Positions 8,424 to 16,112 of a DNA stretch of 37,650 nt are shown here, piece by piece (within the stretch, counting starts at the first letter, position 1; every line of letters begins with the position of its first letter). The notes below the pieces were generated by a model, which was given only the letters and a program-made list of their open reading frames with translations, did no database searches and was not told the origin of the DNA. The translations under genes were made by a program, and so were the position numbers. The DNA comes from Phormidium sp. OSCR (GTDB lineage: Bacteria > Cyanobacteriota > Cyanobacteriia > Cyanobacteriales > Geitlerinemataceae): contig LJZT01000039.1 in assembly GCA_001314905.1 (NCBI GenBank), positions 1 through 37,650 on the forward strand, in the 5' to 3' direction.

Positions 8424-8783
8424 TTATTCAGAAGGATGGGAAGACGATTTGGGGGAGGATGTCTCTGGGGATGTCTCGGGAGACGACTCTAACTCATCGA
8501 GATCGGCTAGGAGGCGATCGCGTTCTTCAGGAGTCATGGTTTCCCAGCGTTTCTCAATCACCGACTGGGTATAGTCCCGAAGCTGTTGGTGATAGGTCAT
8601 ATTGCTGGTAGCGAAACGAAACAAATAGGTTGCTACCCAGCCAATTAGGCCCGAAATGAGAAGGACTTGACTCCAGATTCCGGCCGACGCCGAATCTAGC
8701 CCCACCTGTTGTAGAACTAGATAGGCGGCACCTCCGGCAATAAAGACACCAAACCCGATCGCCAGTGCATCAATTCGTCGCAT
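8424..8783 (-). CDS. DUF3007 family membrane protein
   Basis: 119 residues with two predicted transmembrane helices (about 6-25 and 36-56), then a soluble tail containing a charged helix ([18 protein letters not shown]) and a Ser/Pro/Glu-rich low-complexity end. This matches the DUF3007 family of cyanobacteria and plastids, whose function is not established. It sits between ndhL (59 bp) and trpA (4 bp) on the same strand, so the three are probably co-transcribed. The link to ndhL suggests, but does not show, a role in thylakoid or NDH-1 biology. Confidence 0.85.
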   Translation of the reverse strand: MRRIDALAIGFGVFIAGGAAYLVLQQVGLDSASAGIWSQVLLISGLIGWVATYLFRFATSNMTYHQQLRDYTQSVIEKRWETMTPEERDRLLADLDELESSPETSPETSSPKSSSHPSE

Positions 8784-8842
8784 AAGGATCGTCAGATTGT
8801 TCAGCTTGATTCAGCGTGAGGGAAGATGTCTCACCAGAGGCG

Positions 8843-9076
8843 TTAGACATTGAGTTCACGTTTTTGAGGGCGGAAGTTGAGGAACAGCCCCCAGATAATC
8901 ATCCCCGGGAAGAACATGAACACCAAGAAGTACATGATAAAGCGTTCAATGGAACCGGCGACATACCAGCGCTTCTGAAGATAAAAATAGATTCCCAGGG
9001 GAACCACGAGTAGATAGGTTCCGGCTAAACCGAGATACAAGGCGAGGGCAAGCAGTTCTGGGGTCAGCGCAATCAT
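8843..9076 (-). CDS. ndhL: NDH-1 subunit NdhL
   Basis: 77-residue hydrophobic protein with two transmembrane helices (about 5-32 and 45-66) and the sequence [20 protein letters not shown]-like core followed by [15 protein letters not shown], which I recognise as NdhL (formerly IctA). NdhL is a small thylakoid-membrane subunit of cyanobacterial NDH-1, used in cyclic electron flow, respiration and CO2 uptake. It is the first gene of the leftward ndhL-DUF3007-trpA group and is divergent from the 40-residue membrane peptide across 152 bp. Confidence 0.93.
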   Translation of the reverse strand: MIALTPELLALALYLGLAGTYLLVVPLGIYFYLQKRWYVAGSIERFIMYFLVFMFFPGMIIWGLFLNFRPQKRELNV

Positions 9077-9228
9077 TCCTAAAGTCCTAGTGCTGAGTGT
9101 ATTGGCTCGCTATCAGTTTACCCCATGAGGGGGCGATCGCGCCTAGAGGATGCGTCCAAGCCCCCAGAATTTCCCAGACGAGATACAGTAAATTTGGCAA
9201 TCGAGATTAGTTACCCAGGAGGGATTCT

Positions 9229-9351
9229 ATGGATATCAAAACCGCCCTACTCGCACTCACCCCGGTTTTCGTGGTGTTATGTCTGTTTTTCGGCACACGT
9301 AACGGCTTTTACGACTCCGATAACTATCATGGCAACGGTTCAGCCCATTAA
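9229..9351 (+). CDS. 40-residue single-helix membrane peptide
   Basis: A short frame of 40 codons plus stop encodes MDIKTALLALTP, a hydrophobic helix (about 5-22, VFVVLCLFF) and a polar tail ending YDSDNYHGNGSAH. An excellent ribosome binding site, AGGAGGG at 9217-9223, lies 5 bases before the ATG, which strongly supports translation. Size and topology resemble the small subunits of thylakoid complexes, and it lies divergent from ndhL, but I cannot name it. Overlapping longer frames at this place lack such a binding site and read no recognisable protein. Confidence 0.75.
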   Translation: MDIKTALLALTPVFVVLCLFFGTRNGFYDSDNYHGNGSAH

Positions 9352-9378
9352 GTTGCACCACTCGGGGCGGTCATTTCG

Positions 9379-9427
9379 CTCCTAGCTAGGAGACTCCCAG
9401 AGAGAGGCGATCGCGCATCTGTCTGGG
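9379..9427 (+). terminator. Palindrome and candidate terminator after the 40-residue gene
   Basis: A perfect 14-bp palindrome CTCCTAGCTAGGAG lies at 9379-9392. It is followed by a second stem, CCCAGA (9396-9401) with TCTGGG (9422-9427), whose loop contains a HIP1 octamer; GGTTT follows the second stem. Either could end transcription, but the T-run is weak. Confidence 0.4.
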
Positions 9428-9481
9428 GGTTTGCGCTAAAATTTGCCCCAAGGCGATCGCAACCAATGGGCAACAAGCACC

Positions 9482-9862
9482 ATGAAACCAAAATTCAAAA
9501 GCGAACTAGCATGGCAACAGGCACAACTGCTGATGCAACCGGCACTCATTCGCATCGTAGATAACATCCGCAAACGTCTCGAACAAACCTCCTGGAAAGC
9601 CACCTACCAAGAAACCCAGGTTCCAGTTCCCGGCTATCAGCTACTGTTAGAGTTGGGCGATCGCCAGAAAACCCTCGACATCTGGGAACTCTGCTACCGC
9701 GTCTGTTTCCGAGATTATATTCCCACCGAAAGTCCCGAACAGGCTCGCGAAGTCGATATCGACATCAGTCTCATTGACGAAGGAGACGTCAACTGGGAAC
9801 GACTCGACGAAAAAGCCCGCACCGTTACCCATCTCGTCTTAGCCGATCTTCCCCAAGGTTAA
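9482..9862 (+). CDS. Conserved hypothetical protein (126 aa)
   Basis: 126 residues from the ATG at 9482; the frame is open 13 codons further upstream from non-ATG starts, but that part crosses a HIP1 octamer and looks non-coding. It is a soluble, acidic protein with an N-terminal helix (WQQAQLLMQPALIRIVDNIRK), a GYQLLLELGD strand and an acidic C-terminal half. No catalytic motif is evident and I do not recognise the family. The last 38 bp overlap the 3' end of the convergent gene on the other strand. Confidence 0.65.
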   Translation: MKPKFKSELAWQQAQLLMQPALIRIVDNIRKRLEQTSWKATYQETQVPVPGYQLLLELGDRQKTLDIWELCYRVCFRDYIPTESPEQAREVDIDISLIDEGDVNWERLDEKARTVTHLVLADLPQG

Positions 9863-10214
9863 CCGAGCCTGACGAGTCCGACGGTTGGGCTTCAAGATGA
9901 GCCAACAGAGTTTTCAGACGCATTCGGGGAATATAGGGCCAGCCCCCTTGCGACTCAATTTCGCGCAGAAACGAGTATAACGCCCGGCGAGTATCCGGCA
10001 AAGCGGGGCGAAACTCTTGCTCACAAATCTCGCGATGGAGAGCTTCGAGGAGCCGCAAGAGATCGAGCAACGCTTCTGGATTCCCCTGACAGTCTTGGGC
10101 CACCTGTCGTACGACCTGTTGCACCTCATCCAAGCTGTCCGCAGCCGGAGAACCCGTCGAAGGTGATGTGGACTGCACATCCTGAACTTGTCTATCTTGA
10201 GACTCTTGCACCAT
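9825..10214 (-). CDS. Conserved hypothetical protein (129 aa)
   Basis: 129 residues. A polar, Ser/Gln-rich N terminus (1-30) precedes a helical region (about 32-65, LDEVQQVVRQVAQ and LLDLLRLLEALHREICE), then a conserved-looking patch GGWPYIPRMRLKTLL (about 89-103) and a polar tail. This seems to be a cyanobacterial protein of unknown function; no enzyme motif is visible. A longer leftward frame (9914-10438) overlaps in another register but reads unstructured basic sequence, so it is rejected. The 3' end overlaps the convergent 126-residue gene by 38 bp. Confidence 0.6.
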   Translation of the reverse strand: MVQESQDRQVQDVQSTSPSTGSPAADSLDEVQQVVRQVAQDCQGNPEALLDLLRLLEALHREICEQEFRPALPDTRRALYSFLREIESQGGWPYIPRMRLKTLLAHLEAQPSDSSGSVNLGEDRLRRDG

Positions 10215-10239
10215 AAATGCTCTTTGAATCCGGCCATTT

Positions 10240-10271
10240 GAATCAGGGACCCCCCCGATGATACCTGATTC
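10240..10271. other. Inverted repeat upstream of dnaK
   Basis: GAATCAGG (10240-10247) and CCTGATTC (10264-10271) are perfect 8-bp arms around a C-rich 16-nt loop. It lies 26 bp upstream of the leftward 129-residue gene and about 220 bp before dnaK. It is not a CIRCE element: neither TTAGCACTC nor GAGTGCTAA is present in 10215-10493. Confidence 0.6.
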
Positions 10272-10493
10272 TGGGTCATCGATTCGGAGGGACAGAGAAA
10301 CTGGGAACTTGTACCATAGAACCCCAATAGAGTATCCTCAGATGCTCCCATCCTAACGGTTTCCCCCAAGATTTTGACCCATCGCAGCGCCAGAGCCTGT
10401 CCGTGCCGCGATAAAATATGAAAACCGTCGGGGTACAATCAACCCCGCCCTAAACTAGACGTTGAGAATCGACGAGGAGATAGCAAAAGCATC

Positions 10494-12494
10494 ATGGCAA
10501 GAGTCGTCGGCATTGACCTAGGCACCACAAACTCAGTTGTTGCTGTAATGGAAGGCGGCAAACCCGTCGTCATCGCCAATGCAGAAGGAATGCGGACGAC
10601 CCCTTCAGTGGTGGGGTTCAGCAAAGACGGAGAACGACTTGTGGGGCAGTTAGCACGTCGTCAGACCGTCCTTAACCCGCAAAATACCTTTTATGCCATT
10701 AAACGCTTTGTCGGGCGCAAATACAGCGAATTAGACCCAGTCTCAAAACGAGTTCCCTATACCATCCGCCGCGATGACTTTGGCAATGTGAAAATTGCCT
10801 GTCCGCGCATGAGACGGGATTTCGCCCCCGAGGAACTCTCAGCCATGATTCTGCGGAAACTGGCCGACGATGCCCAACGCTATCTTGGGGAAGAAGTAAC
10901 CGGGGCCGTGATTACCGTCCCCGCCTATTTCAACGATGCCCAACGTCAAGCCACACGAGATGCCGGGCGAATTGCCGGGTTAGAGGTGAAACGGATTCTC
11001 AACGAACCTACCGCCGCCTCCCTCGCCTATGGCTTAGATCGGGCCGAGAGTCAAACCATTTTGGTGTTTGACTTAGGAGGAGGAACCTTTGATGTCTCAG
11101 TGTTAGAAGTGGGCGATGGCGTGTTTGAAGTCAAAGCCACCAGTGGCGATACCCAACTCGGGGGAAATGACTTTGACAAAAAAATTGTTGATTACCTGGC
11201 CGAACAGTTCCTAGAGACGGAAAAAATCGACCTACGGCGCGATCGCCAAGCCCTACAACGCCTCACCGAAGCCGCCGAGAAAGCCAAAATCGAACTCAGT
11301 GGCGTCGGCGTCACCGACATTAACCTCCCCTTCATCACCGCCACCGAAGAAGGACCCAAACATATCGAAACCCGTCTCACGCGCGGTCAATTTGAAGGGC
11401 TTTGTGGCGACTTACTGCGTCGTCTGCGGCTACCGGTAAAACAAGCCGTCATCGATGCTGGCTTGCATCCCCGACAAATCGATGAAATCGTCCTGGTGGG
11501 CGGTTCCACGCGAATGCCCATGGTGGAAGAATTGGTGCGCAATCTCATTCGCAAGGAACCGAATCAGAACGTCAACCCCGACGAAGTGGTGGCCATTGGC
11601 GGCGCGATTCAGGCGGGAATCCTCGATGGGGAAATTGCCGATGTCCTATTACTCGATGTCACCCCCCTCTCGGTAGGCTTAGAAACCGTCGGCGGCGTGA
11701 TGAAAAAATTGATTCCTCGCAATACCACCATTCCTGTACGGCGATCGGATATCTTCTCAACCTCAGAAAACAACCAAAGTCAAGTTGAAATCCATATCAC
11801 CCAAGGGGAACGGGAGATGGCGGCCGACAATAAATCCCTCGGCCGTTTTAAGTTAAGCGGGATTCCCCCAGCCCCGCGAGGGGTTCCCCAAATTCAGGTG
11901 GCTTTTGACATCGATGCCAACGGCATTTTACAAGTCAGCGCCCTCGATCGCGCCACCGGCCGAGAACAAAGTATCACCGTGCAAGGGGCCTCAACGCTCA
12001 ACGAAGCGGAAATCCAAAACGCCATCCGTCAGGCGGACAAATTCGCCGAAACCGATCGCCTGCGTCGGGAGAAAGTCGATCGCCGCAACCGCGCCGAAGC
12101 CCTCGCCGCCCGCGCCGAACGAGAATTACGCTCGGTTGCCCTAGATTTTGGCCTCTCCTTTGCCCAAGGCACACGCCGCCGCGTCGAAGCCCTCGTGCGC
12201 GAACTCCGGGATAGTCTCGCCCGCAACGACGAACGAGGCTTAGACTTAGCCTCCGCCAGTTTGCAAGATGCCCTCTACGAACTCACCCGAGAAGTCTCAG
12301 AATACTCCCTAGAAGCCAACGGAGATGGCTTTTTCGACAATATCCGGCGCACCATCGTCGGCGACGACGATCCCAATTATGGCTTTGAGGAACGCCGCCC
12401 CAGCCGTCGCAGTCCCCCCCCCGATCGCATCTCCCGCATGTCTCGCACCAATGCCTATGATGAAGATTGGGGCGACGACGATGATTGGTTCTAA
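10494..12494 (+). CDS. dnaK: Hsp70 chaperone DnaK
   Basis: 666-residue Hsp70. The ATPase domain has phosphate-1 motif GIDLGTTNS (6-14), phosphate-2 [14 protein letters not shown] (about 193-206) and the adenosine motif LVGGSTRMP (about 334-342). The substrate-binding domain includes [14 protein letters not shown]. The C terminus is rich in Arg, Pro and Asp and ends DDDDWF rather than the EEVD-like or long lid of housekeeping DnaK2. The divergent sequence and the dnaJ gene next door fit a DnaK1-type paralogue of cyanobacteria; the exact class is uncertain. An AGGAGA at 10475-10480 lies 13 bases before the ATG, a long spacing. No heat-shock operator is seen. Confidence 0.95.
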   Translation: MARVVGIDLGTTNSVVAVMEGGKPVVIANAEGMRTTPSVVGFSKDGERLVGQLARRQTVLNPQNTFYAIKRFVGRKYSELDPVSKRVPYTIRRDDFGNVKIACPRMRRDFAPEELSAMILRKLADDAQRYLGEEVTGAVITVPAYFNDAQRQATRDAGRIAGLEVKRILNEPTAASLAYGLDRAESQTILVFDLGGGTFDVSVLEVGDGVFEVKATSGDTQLGGNDFDKKIVDYLAEQFLETEKIDLRRDRQALQRLTEAAEKAKIELSGVGVTDINLPFITATEEGPKHIETRLTRGQFEGLCGDLLRRLRLPVKQAVIDAGLHPRQIDEIVLVGGSTRMPMVEELVRNLIRKEPNQNVNPDEVVAIGGAIQAGILDGEIADVLLLDVTPLSVGLETVGGVMKKLIPRNTTIPVRRSDIFSTSENNQSQVEIHITQGEREMAADNKSLGRFKLSGIPPAPRGVPQIQVAFDIDANGILQVSALDRATGREQSITVQGASTLNEAEIQNAIRQADKFAETDRLRREKVDRRNRAEALAARAERELRSVALDFGLSFAQGTRRRVEALVRELRDSLARNDERGLDLASASLQDALYELTREVSEYSLEANGDGFFDNIRRTIVGDDDPNYGFEERRPSRRSPPPDRISRMSRTNAYDEDWGDDDDWF

Positions 12495-12501
12495 ACCAAT
12501 C
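12483..12501 (+). other. Hairpin containing the dnaK stop codon
   Basis: GATTGGTT (12483-12490) and AACCAATC (12494-12501) are perfect arms around CTA, so the dnaK stop codon TAA (12492-12494) sits in the loop. No T-run follows. Confidence 0.75.
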
Positions 12502-12512
12502 CGAGGCAAGGC

Positions 12513-12536
12513 GGGGCAATCCGTTGTGGTTGCCCC
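12513..12536. repeat. GGGGCAA/TTGCCCC palindrome between dnaK and dnaJ
   Basis: GGGGCAA (12513-12519) and TTGCCCC (12530-12536) enclose a 10-nt loop, followed by TACG. Palindromes with GGGGCAA arms are, from general knowledge, dispersed repeats in filamentous cyanobacterial genomes. It might also attenuate read-through from dnaK to dnaJ. Confidence 0.7.
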
Positions 12537-12550
12537 TACGTCTTCCTCCC

Positions 12551-12585
12551 TCTTGCCTCTTGCCTTTTGCCTCTTGCCTTTTGCC
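12551..12585. repeat. Heptanucleotide array before dnaJ
   Basis: Five units, TCTTGCC or TTTTGCC, run from 12551 to 12585 and are followed by a pyrimidine stretch ending CCCCTA right before the dnaJ ATG at 12599. The pyrimidine-rich strand is the dnaJ sense strand. No Shine-Dalgarno sequence is visible. Confidence 0.9.
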
Positions 12586-12598
12586 TTCTTCTCCCCTA

Positions 12599-13564
12599 AT
12601 GCAAAACTTCCGCGATTACTACAAAATACTGGGAGTTCCCCGAGACGCTTCGACCGAGGAAATTAAACGCTCCTACCGGCGGCTGGCCCGGAAGTACCAC
12701 CCGGATATGAATCCGGGGGATAAGTCGGCTGAGGAGCGATTTAAGGACATCGGGGAAGCCTACAATGTGCTATCCGATGCAGCCAAACGCAGTCAATACG
12801 ACCAGTTCAGCCGCTTCCTGAATCAGAAGAAAGCCAAACGGCGACCAGTGGCCCGCAATCCCCGCAGTACCGCCCCAGCCGATGCCCGTTTTGAGCAATA
12901 TGCGGACTTTAACAGTTTCCTCGACGATCTCCTCAATCGTCGTCCCAATGCCCGCAGCGCCCCACAACCGCCCCCAGGCACTCGCTTACGGGTAGATAGC
13001 CCCGATGCCTTCCGCACCCGCACCACCAAAACCTCCTATACGGTGTCTCGCCCAACTCCCCAAGATGTGGAGGCGCGGCTGACGTTGCCCCTAGAGAAAG
13101 CCTACACCGGTGGACGGGAGCGGATTCGCCTCGAAGATGGGCGATCGCTCGAAGTGACAATGCCCCCCGGAATGGTGACGGGGCAACGGATTCGCCTCAA
13201 GGGCCAGGGCAATCATGGAGGGGACTTATATCTCAAGATTACCGTCGCCCCTCATCCTCTGTTCCGCATCGAAGGGGCGGATATTGTCTGTACGGTTCCC
13301 GTCACGCCCTCGGAAGCAGTGTTAGCGGCCAAGGTGGAGGTGAAAACCCTCGATGGTTTAGTGAAGGTAGGACTTCCCAATGGGGTGAAGTCGGGGCAAC
13401 GGTTACGGTTAGCGGGGAAAGGCTATCTGACGCGAGATGGCCGTCGAGGCGATCAGTTGGTGGAGGTGCAAATTGTCACCCCCCGAGAGATTACTGCCGA
13501 GGAACGGGAACTGTACGAGAAACTGCGATCGCTCGAAACCTTCAATCCCCGCCGCGATGGCTAA
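12599..13564 (+). CDS. dnaJ: DnaJ-type co-chaperone (no zinc finger)
   Basis: 321 residues from the ATG at 12599. An N-terminal J domain (about 6-70) carries HPD at 34-36, which stimulates Hsp70 ATPase. The linker is rich in Arg, Pro and Ser. Residues from about 150 on form the two beta-rich C-terminal substrate domains ([16 protein letters not shown] and [14 protein letters not shown]). There is no CxxCxGxG zinc-finger cluster, so this is a type II, CbpA-like DnaJ. The frame is open 38 codons upstream, but that part only translates a heptad array. The gene follows dnaK by 104 bp and overlaps the DUF1818 gene by 8 bp, so it probably serves the adjacent DnaK. Confidence 0.93.
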   Translation: MQNFRDYYKILGVPRDASTEEIKRSYRRLARKYHPDMNPGDKSAEERFKDIGEAYNVLSDAAKRSQYDQFSRFLNQKKAKRRPVARNPRSTAPADARFEQYADFNSFLDDLLNRRPNARSAPQPPPGTRLRVDSPDAFRTRTTKTSYTVSRPTPQDVEARLTLPLEKAYTGGRERIRLEDGRSLEVTMPPGMVTGQRIRLKGQGNHGGDLYLKITVAPHPLFRIEGADIVCTVPVTPSEAVLAAKVEVKTLDGLVKVGLPNGVKSGQRLRLAGKGYLTRDGRRGDQLVEVQIVTPREITAEERELYEKLRSLETFNPRRDG

Positions 13565-13922
13565 GATTCTCAAACAAGGCCCCGGCTGGCGACTGGGCTA
13601 TCATCCTGAAGCGGAGTCTTATGTGGGCTTACTGGGGGGGGATGATTTCGCTTTTGAGTTAACCCAGGCCGAGTTTGACGACTTTCGGCGCTTGTTGCAA
13701 CAACTAAGTGAGACGATTGTGGCGATCACCCCGGAGTTGATGGATGAAGAACGCATTACCTGTGAGGTGGAGAGCGATCGCCTGTGGATGGAGGCCGATG
13801 GCTATCCGGGCAACTATCGCATTCGTATTATTCTCAATCATGGGCGACGCTGTGAGGGAGAATGGCCCCCAGAAGTGATTCCTGATTTGCTTCAGGCGGT
13901 GAAAATGATAGATGTGTTTTGA
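13557..13922 (+). CDS. DUF1818 family protein
   Basis: 121 residues from the ATG at 13557, inside the last codons of dnaJ (8-bp overlap, different frame). The sequence, starting [17 protein letters not shown] and holding [17 protein letters not shown] and the end [17 protein letters not shown], fits the DUF1818 family, a small alpha/beta protein of cyanobacteria with unknown function. Translational coupling to dnaJ is likely from the overlap. A longer frame starting upstream reads dnaJ antiframe sequence and is rejected. Confidence 0.85.
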   Translation: MAKILKQGPGWRLGYHPEAESYVGLLGGDDFAFELTQAEFDDFRRLLQQLSETIVAITPELMDEERITCEVESDRLWMEADGYPGNYRIRIILNHGRRCEGEWPPEVIPDLLQAVKMIDVF

Positions 13923-13930
13923 GGTGGGAT

Positions 13931-14194
13931 ATGGTTGTGTTAAGAGAATCACCCTGGTATCAGGAAATTTTGAAGGAAGGACTGCAACAGGGACTGCAAC
14001 AGGGACTGCAACAGGGACAGATGCAAATCGTGATGCGGCAACTCTCTCGTCGCCTGGGAGAGATTCCCCTGGATCTGCGTCAACAGATTGAAGGCTTGTC
14101 GGAGGCAGAAATCGATGAGCTTTTAGAAGCGTCCCTCACCCGGTTTGAGAGTTTGCAGGACTTGCGGACTTGGTTAACTCAAGCCAACCGCTAA
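13931..14194 (+). CDS. DUF4351-like C-terminal remnant of an Rpn/transposase-type protein
   Basis: 87 residues from the ATG at 13931, with GAGGTGGG at 13921-13928 close upstream. It begins with ESPWYQEILKEG, then a GLQQ repeat (three copies encoded by 12-bp repeats, GGACTGCAACAG), then a helical domain LSRRLGEIPLDLRQQIEGLSEAEIDELLEASL typical of the DUF4351 tail of Rpn (PD-(D/E)XK) nucleases common in cyanobacteria. Complete proteins are about 200-300 residues; the N-terminal nuclease domain is missing here, so this is probably a truncated fragment, perhaps still expressed after DUF1818. I found no nuclease-domain sequence upstream, where dnaJ and DUF1818 lie. Confidence 0.75.
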   Translation: MVVLRESPWYQEILKEGLQQGLQQGLQQGQMQIVMRQLSRRLGEIPLDLRQQIEGLSEAEIDELLEASLTRFESLQDLRTWLTQANR

Positions 14195-14207
14195 TTCCTT
14201 GCCGAAA

Positions 14208-14253
14208 GGGGGTCACAACGCGCAACAATGGATGACGTTGATTTGTAACCCCC
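14208..14253 (+). promoter_or_regulatory. Leader hairpin before glyQ
   Basis: GGGGGTCACAA (14208-14218) pairs with TTGTAACCCCC (14243-14253), 10 of 11 positions, with a 24-nt loop. The distal arm ends 6 bases before the glyQ ATG, in the place of a ribosome binding site. It may terminate the upstream genes or control glyQ translation. Confidence 0.5.
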
Positions 14254-14259
14254 CCAGCG

Positions 14260-15147
14260 ATGAACTTTCAAAACCTGATCCTGACCCTACACCAGTTTTG
14301 GAGCGATCGCGGCTGTGCGATCGCCCAACCCTACGATACGGAAAAGGGGGCAGGAACCATGAATCCGCATACCTTCCTCCGGGCGATCGGGCCAGAACCT
14401 TGGGCGGTGGGCTATGTAGAACCCTGTCGCCGCCCCACCGACGGACGCTATGGGGAAAATCCCAACCGCTATCAACATTATTATCAGTACCAGGTTCTCA
14501 TCAAACCCTCCCCGAACAATATCCAAGATCTCTATCTGGATTCCCTGCGGGCCTTAGGGATTCGTCCCGAGGATCGTGATATCCGCTTCGTGGAAGATAA
14601 CTGGGAGTCTCCGACACTGGGGGCCTGGGGTGTCGGTTGGGAAGTCTGGTTAGATGGGATGGAAATTACCCAATTTACCTATTTCCAACAATGTGGCGGC
14701 ATTGACTGCAAACCCGTTGCCATTGAGATTACCTATGGCTTAGAACGTCTAGCGATGTATCTGCAAGAAGTCGAGGCGTTTACCGAGATTCAATGGGCTG
14801 ACAACCTCAGTTATGGGGATGTTCACCTACAAGGGGAGATTGAACAATGTACCTACAACTTTGAAGCGTCTAACCCGGAGATGTTGTTTACCCTGTTTGG
14901 CTTATACGAACAGGAAGCCGAACAACTGACGCAGCGAGGATTAGTAGCCCCCAGTCTCGATTATGTCCTCAAATGCTCCCACACCTTCAACCTTCTCGAT
15001 GCCCGAGGGGTGATTTCGGTGACAGAACGAACCCGCTATATTGGTCGGATTCGGAATTTAGCCCGCCGGGTGGCTCATTTGTATCTCAAGCAGCGGGAGG
15101 AGTTGGGGTTTCCTCTGGCTAAGGAGGTTCTGGCTAAGTCGGCGTAG
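14260..15147 (+). CDS. glyQ: Glycyl-tRNA synthetase alpha subunit
   Basis: 295-residue catalytic subunit of the bacterial heterotetrameric (alpha2-beta2) glycyl-tRNA synthetase, which charges tRNA-Gly. The sequence from [19 protein letters not shown], through [19 protein letters not shown] and the motif-2-like region [17 protein letters not shown], to [24 protein letters not shown] (motif 3) is highly characteristic. Length matches the family. The beta subunit gene glyS is not in this window, as is common in cyanobacteria where the two are separate. A hairpin lies directly before the start codon. Confidence 0.97.
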   Translation: MNFQNLILTLHQFWSDRGCAIAQPYDTEKGAGTMNPHTFLRAIGPEPWAVGYVEPCRRPTDGRYGENPNRYQHYYQYQVLIKPSPNNIQDLYLDSLRALGIRPEDRDIRFVEDNWESPTLGAWGVGWEVWLDGMEITQFTYFQQCGGIDCKPVAIEITYGLERLAMYLQEVEAFTEIQWADNLSYGDVHLQGEIEQCTYNFEASNPEMLFTLFGLYEQEAEQLTQRGLVAPSLDYVLKCSHTFNLLDARGVISVTERTRYIGRIRNLARRVAHLYLKQREELGFPLAKEVLAKSA

Positions 15148-15157
15148 GAAAAAGGGG

Positions 15158-15191
15158 TTGAGGTTGGGGGGCGATCGCTCCTCAGCCTCAA
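15158..15191 (+). terminator. Candidate glyQ terminator hairpin
   Basis: TTGAGG (15158-15163) pairs with CCTCAA (15186-15191), and G-C and G-U pairs extend the stem inward around a HIP1 octamer. It begins 10 bases after the glyQ stop codon. There is no clear T-run, so it is only a candidate. Confidence 0.4.
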
Positions 15192-15259
15192 TCATCCCAT
15201 CGGGTAGGAACACGCCACAAGTGGCCTGCACTTGTAGCAAAAGGTTTTGAGTGAGATGC

Positions 15260-15304
15260 TTGTCAATTCGATGAGCTGTGGCTATACTGTAGATACTCTG
15301 TATA
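15260..15304 (+). promoter_or_regulatory. mazEF promoter and possible operator
   Basis: TTGTCA at 15260-15265 and TATACT at 15283-15288 are spaced 17 bp apart, an almost consensus sigma-70 promoter. TATAC (15283-15287) and GTATA (15300-15304) form an inverted repeat that covers the -10 box, with ATACT repeated between them, where the MazE or MazEF complex could bind for autoregulation. The mazE ATG is about 75 bp downstream. Confidence 0.65.
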
Positions 15305-15364
15305 TACTTCCGTCAAAAACAGGCAGAGTCTGCAGATAAATTTCACGCGATGGAGCTCCAGACT

Positions 15365-15607
15365 ATGGTTGCGACGATTGGAAAGTGGGGGAATAGTCTT
15401 GCTGTTCGTATTCCCCAGAATTTAGCCAAAGAGATCCATTTAGCAGAAGGTGCTGAGATAGATCTTGGCATAGTAGATGGAACTCTAGTCATCAAGCCCA
15501 GAAGCCGAAAGCATTACTCACTCGATGAGCTTATTAAAGGAATTACACCGGAGAATCTTCATACTGAGATTGAGAGTGGAACAGCCGTGGGGAACGAAAT
15601 TTGGTAG
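15365..15607 (+). CDS. mazE: MazE-type antitoxin (AbrB/SpoVT-like)
   Basis: 80 residues from the ATG at 15365; an in-frame ATG at 15350 would add five residues. The N-terminal swapped-hairpin DNA-binding domain reads GKWGNSLAVRIPQNLAKEI, with VDGTLVIKP closing it. The C-terminal tail ITPENLHTEIESG with a final EIW closely resembles the tail of E. coli MazE (TPENLHENI...KEVW), which wraps over the toxin. It should neutralise MazF and repress its own promoter. The 3' end overlaps mazF by 7 bp, consistent with coupled translation. Confidence 0.92.
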   Translation: MVATIGKWGNSLAVRIPQNLAKEIHLAEGAEIDLGIVDGTLVIKPRSRKHYSLDELIKGITPENLHTEIESGTAVGNEIW

Positions 15608-15945
15608 CACAAGACATCTATATTCCGAGCCGGGGAGACATCGTTTATCTGGACTTTAATCCCACCAAGGGACATGAACAAAGGGGGCATAGACCTGCTT
15701 TTGTTATCTCGCCTCTTGGGTATAACCAGAGAAGCTCTCTGGGATTGTTCATGCCGATTACAAAACAACAAAAGGGGTATCCCTTTGAGGTTTTCTTGCC
15801 ATCTGAATTGAAGATCCAGGGAGTTATTCTTTCAGATCATCTCAAATGTTTGGACTGGAAAGCTCGTGGTATTCAGTTCGTAGAGGTTGTACCAAATAAT
15901 GTAATTGAGGAAGTTCAGGCTAAAATCGAACCATTGTTGCTGTGA
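15601..15945 (+). CDS. mazF: MazF-type endoribonuclease toxin
   Basis: 114 residues from a TTG start at 15601, overlapping the mazE stop codon. Features of the MazF/PemK fold are RGDIVYLDFNPTKGHEQRGHRPAFVIS (about 11-37), with the conserved active-site Arg in the QRGHRPA stretch, the PITKQQKGYPFEV strand and ILSDHLKCLDWKARG with a conserved Asp. MazF enzymes cut mRNA at short specific sequences and halt growth when freed from MazE. Length agrees with E. coli MazF (about 111). The toxin is apparently intact. Together with the AIPR gene it may form a small defence island. Confidence 0.93.
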   Translation: MVAQDIYIPSRGDIVYLDFNPTKGHEQRGHRPAFVISPLGYNQRSSLGLFMPITKQQKGYPFEVFLPSELKIQGVILSDHLKCLDWKARGIQFVEVVPNNVIEEVQAKIEPLLL

Positions 15946-16061
15946 ATTCGTGCCGCAGATGGCGGTAAGGGAACCCACCCATAACCCTTACTAGGAGTGG
16001 AGGCTGTTCGCACTGACCCCAAACAATCTTGACTTTTTTATGACTTGTTTAAGTGAGAAAC

Positions 16062-16109
16062 CTACTTTTTAAGTCTACATTTCTAGGACAATTCCTAGAC
16101 AAAAAGTAG
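16062..16109. terminator. Nested inverted repeat between mazF and the AIPR gene
   Basis: Outer arms CTACTTTTT (16062-16070) and AAAAAGTAG (16101-16109) are perfect over 9 bp. An inner hairpin TCTAGGA (16082-16088) with TCCTAGA (16093-16099) has a 4-nt loop. It lies 4 bp past the stop codon of the leftward AIPR gene and 116 bp past mazF. It may end transcription from both sides; a transposon-end remnant is another option. The rest of 15946-16061 shows nothing recognisable. Confidence 0.5.
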
Positions 16110-16112
16110 CCC

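Noticed and set aside
9914-10438. 174-codon leftward frame near dnaK
   Set aside because: It overlaps the better-supported 129-residue gene in a different frame and has no domain-like pattern.
10215-10493. CIRCE heat-shock operator before dnaK
   Set aside because: Neither TTAGCACTC nor GAGTGCTAA is present.
13979-14021. 12-bp repeats as a member of the heptad family
   Set aside because: CAACAGG is shared with the heptads, but the period is 12 bp and it encodes an in-frame GLQQ repeat, so it is a coding repeat.
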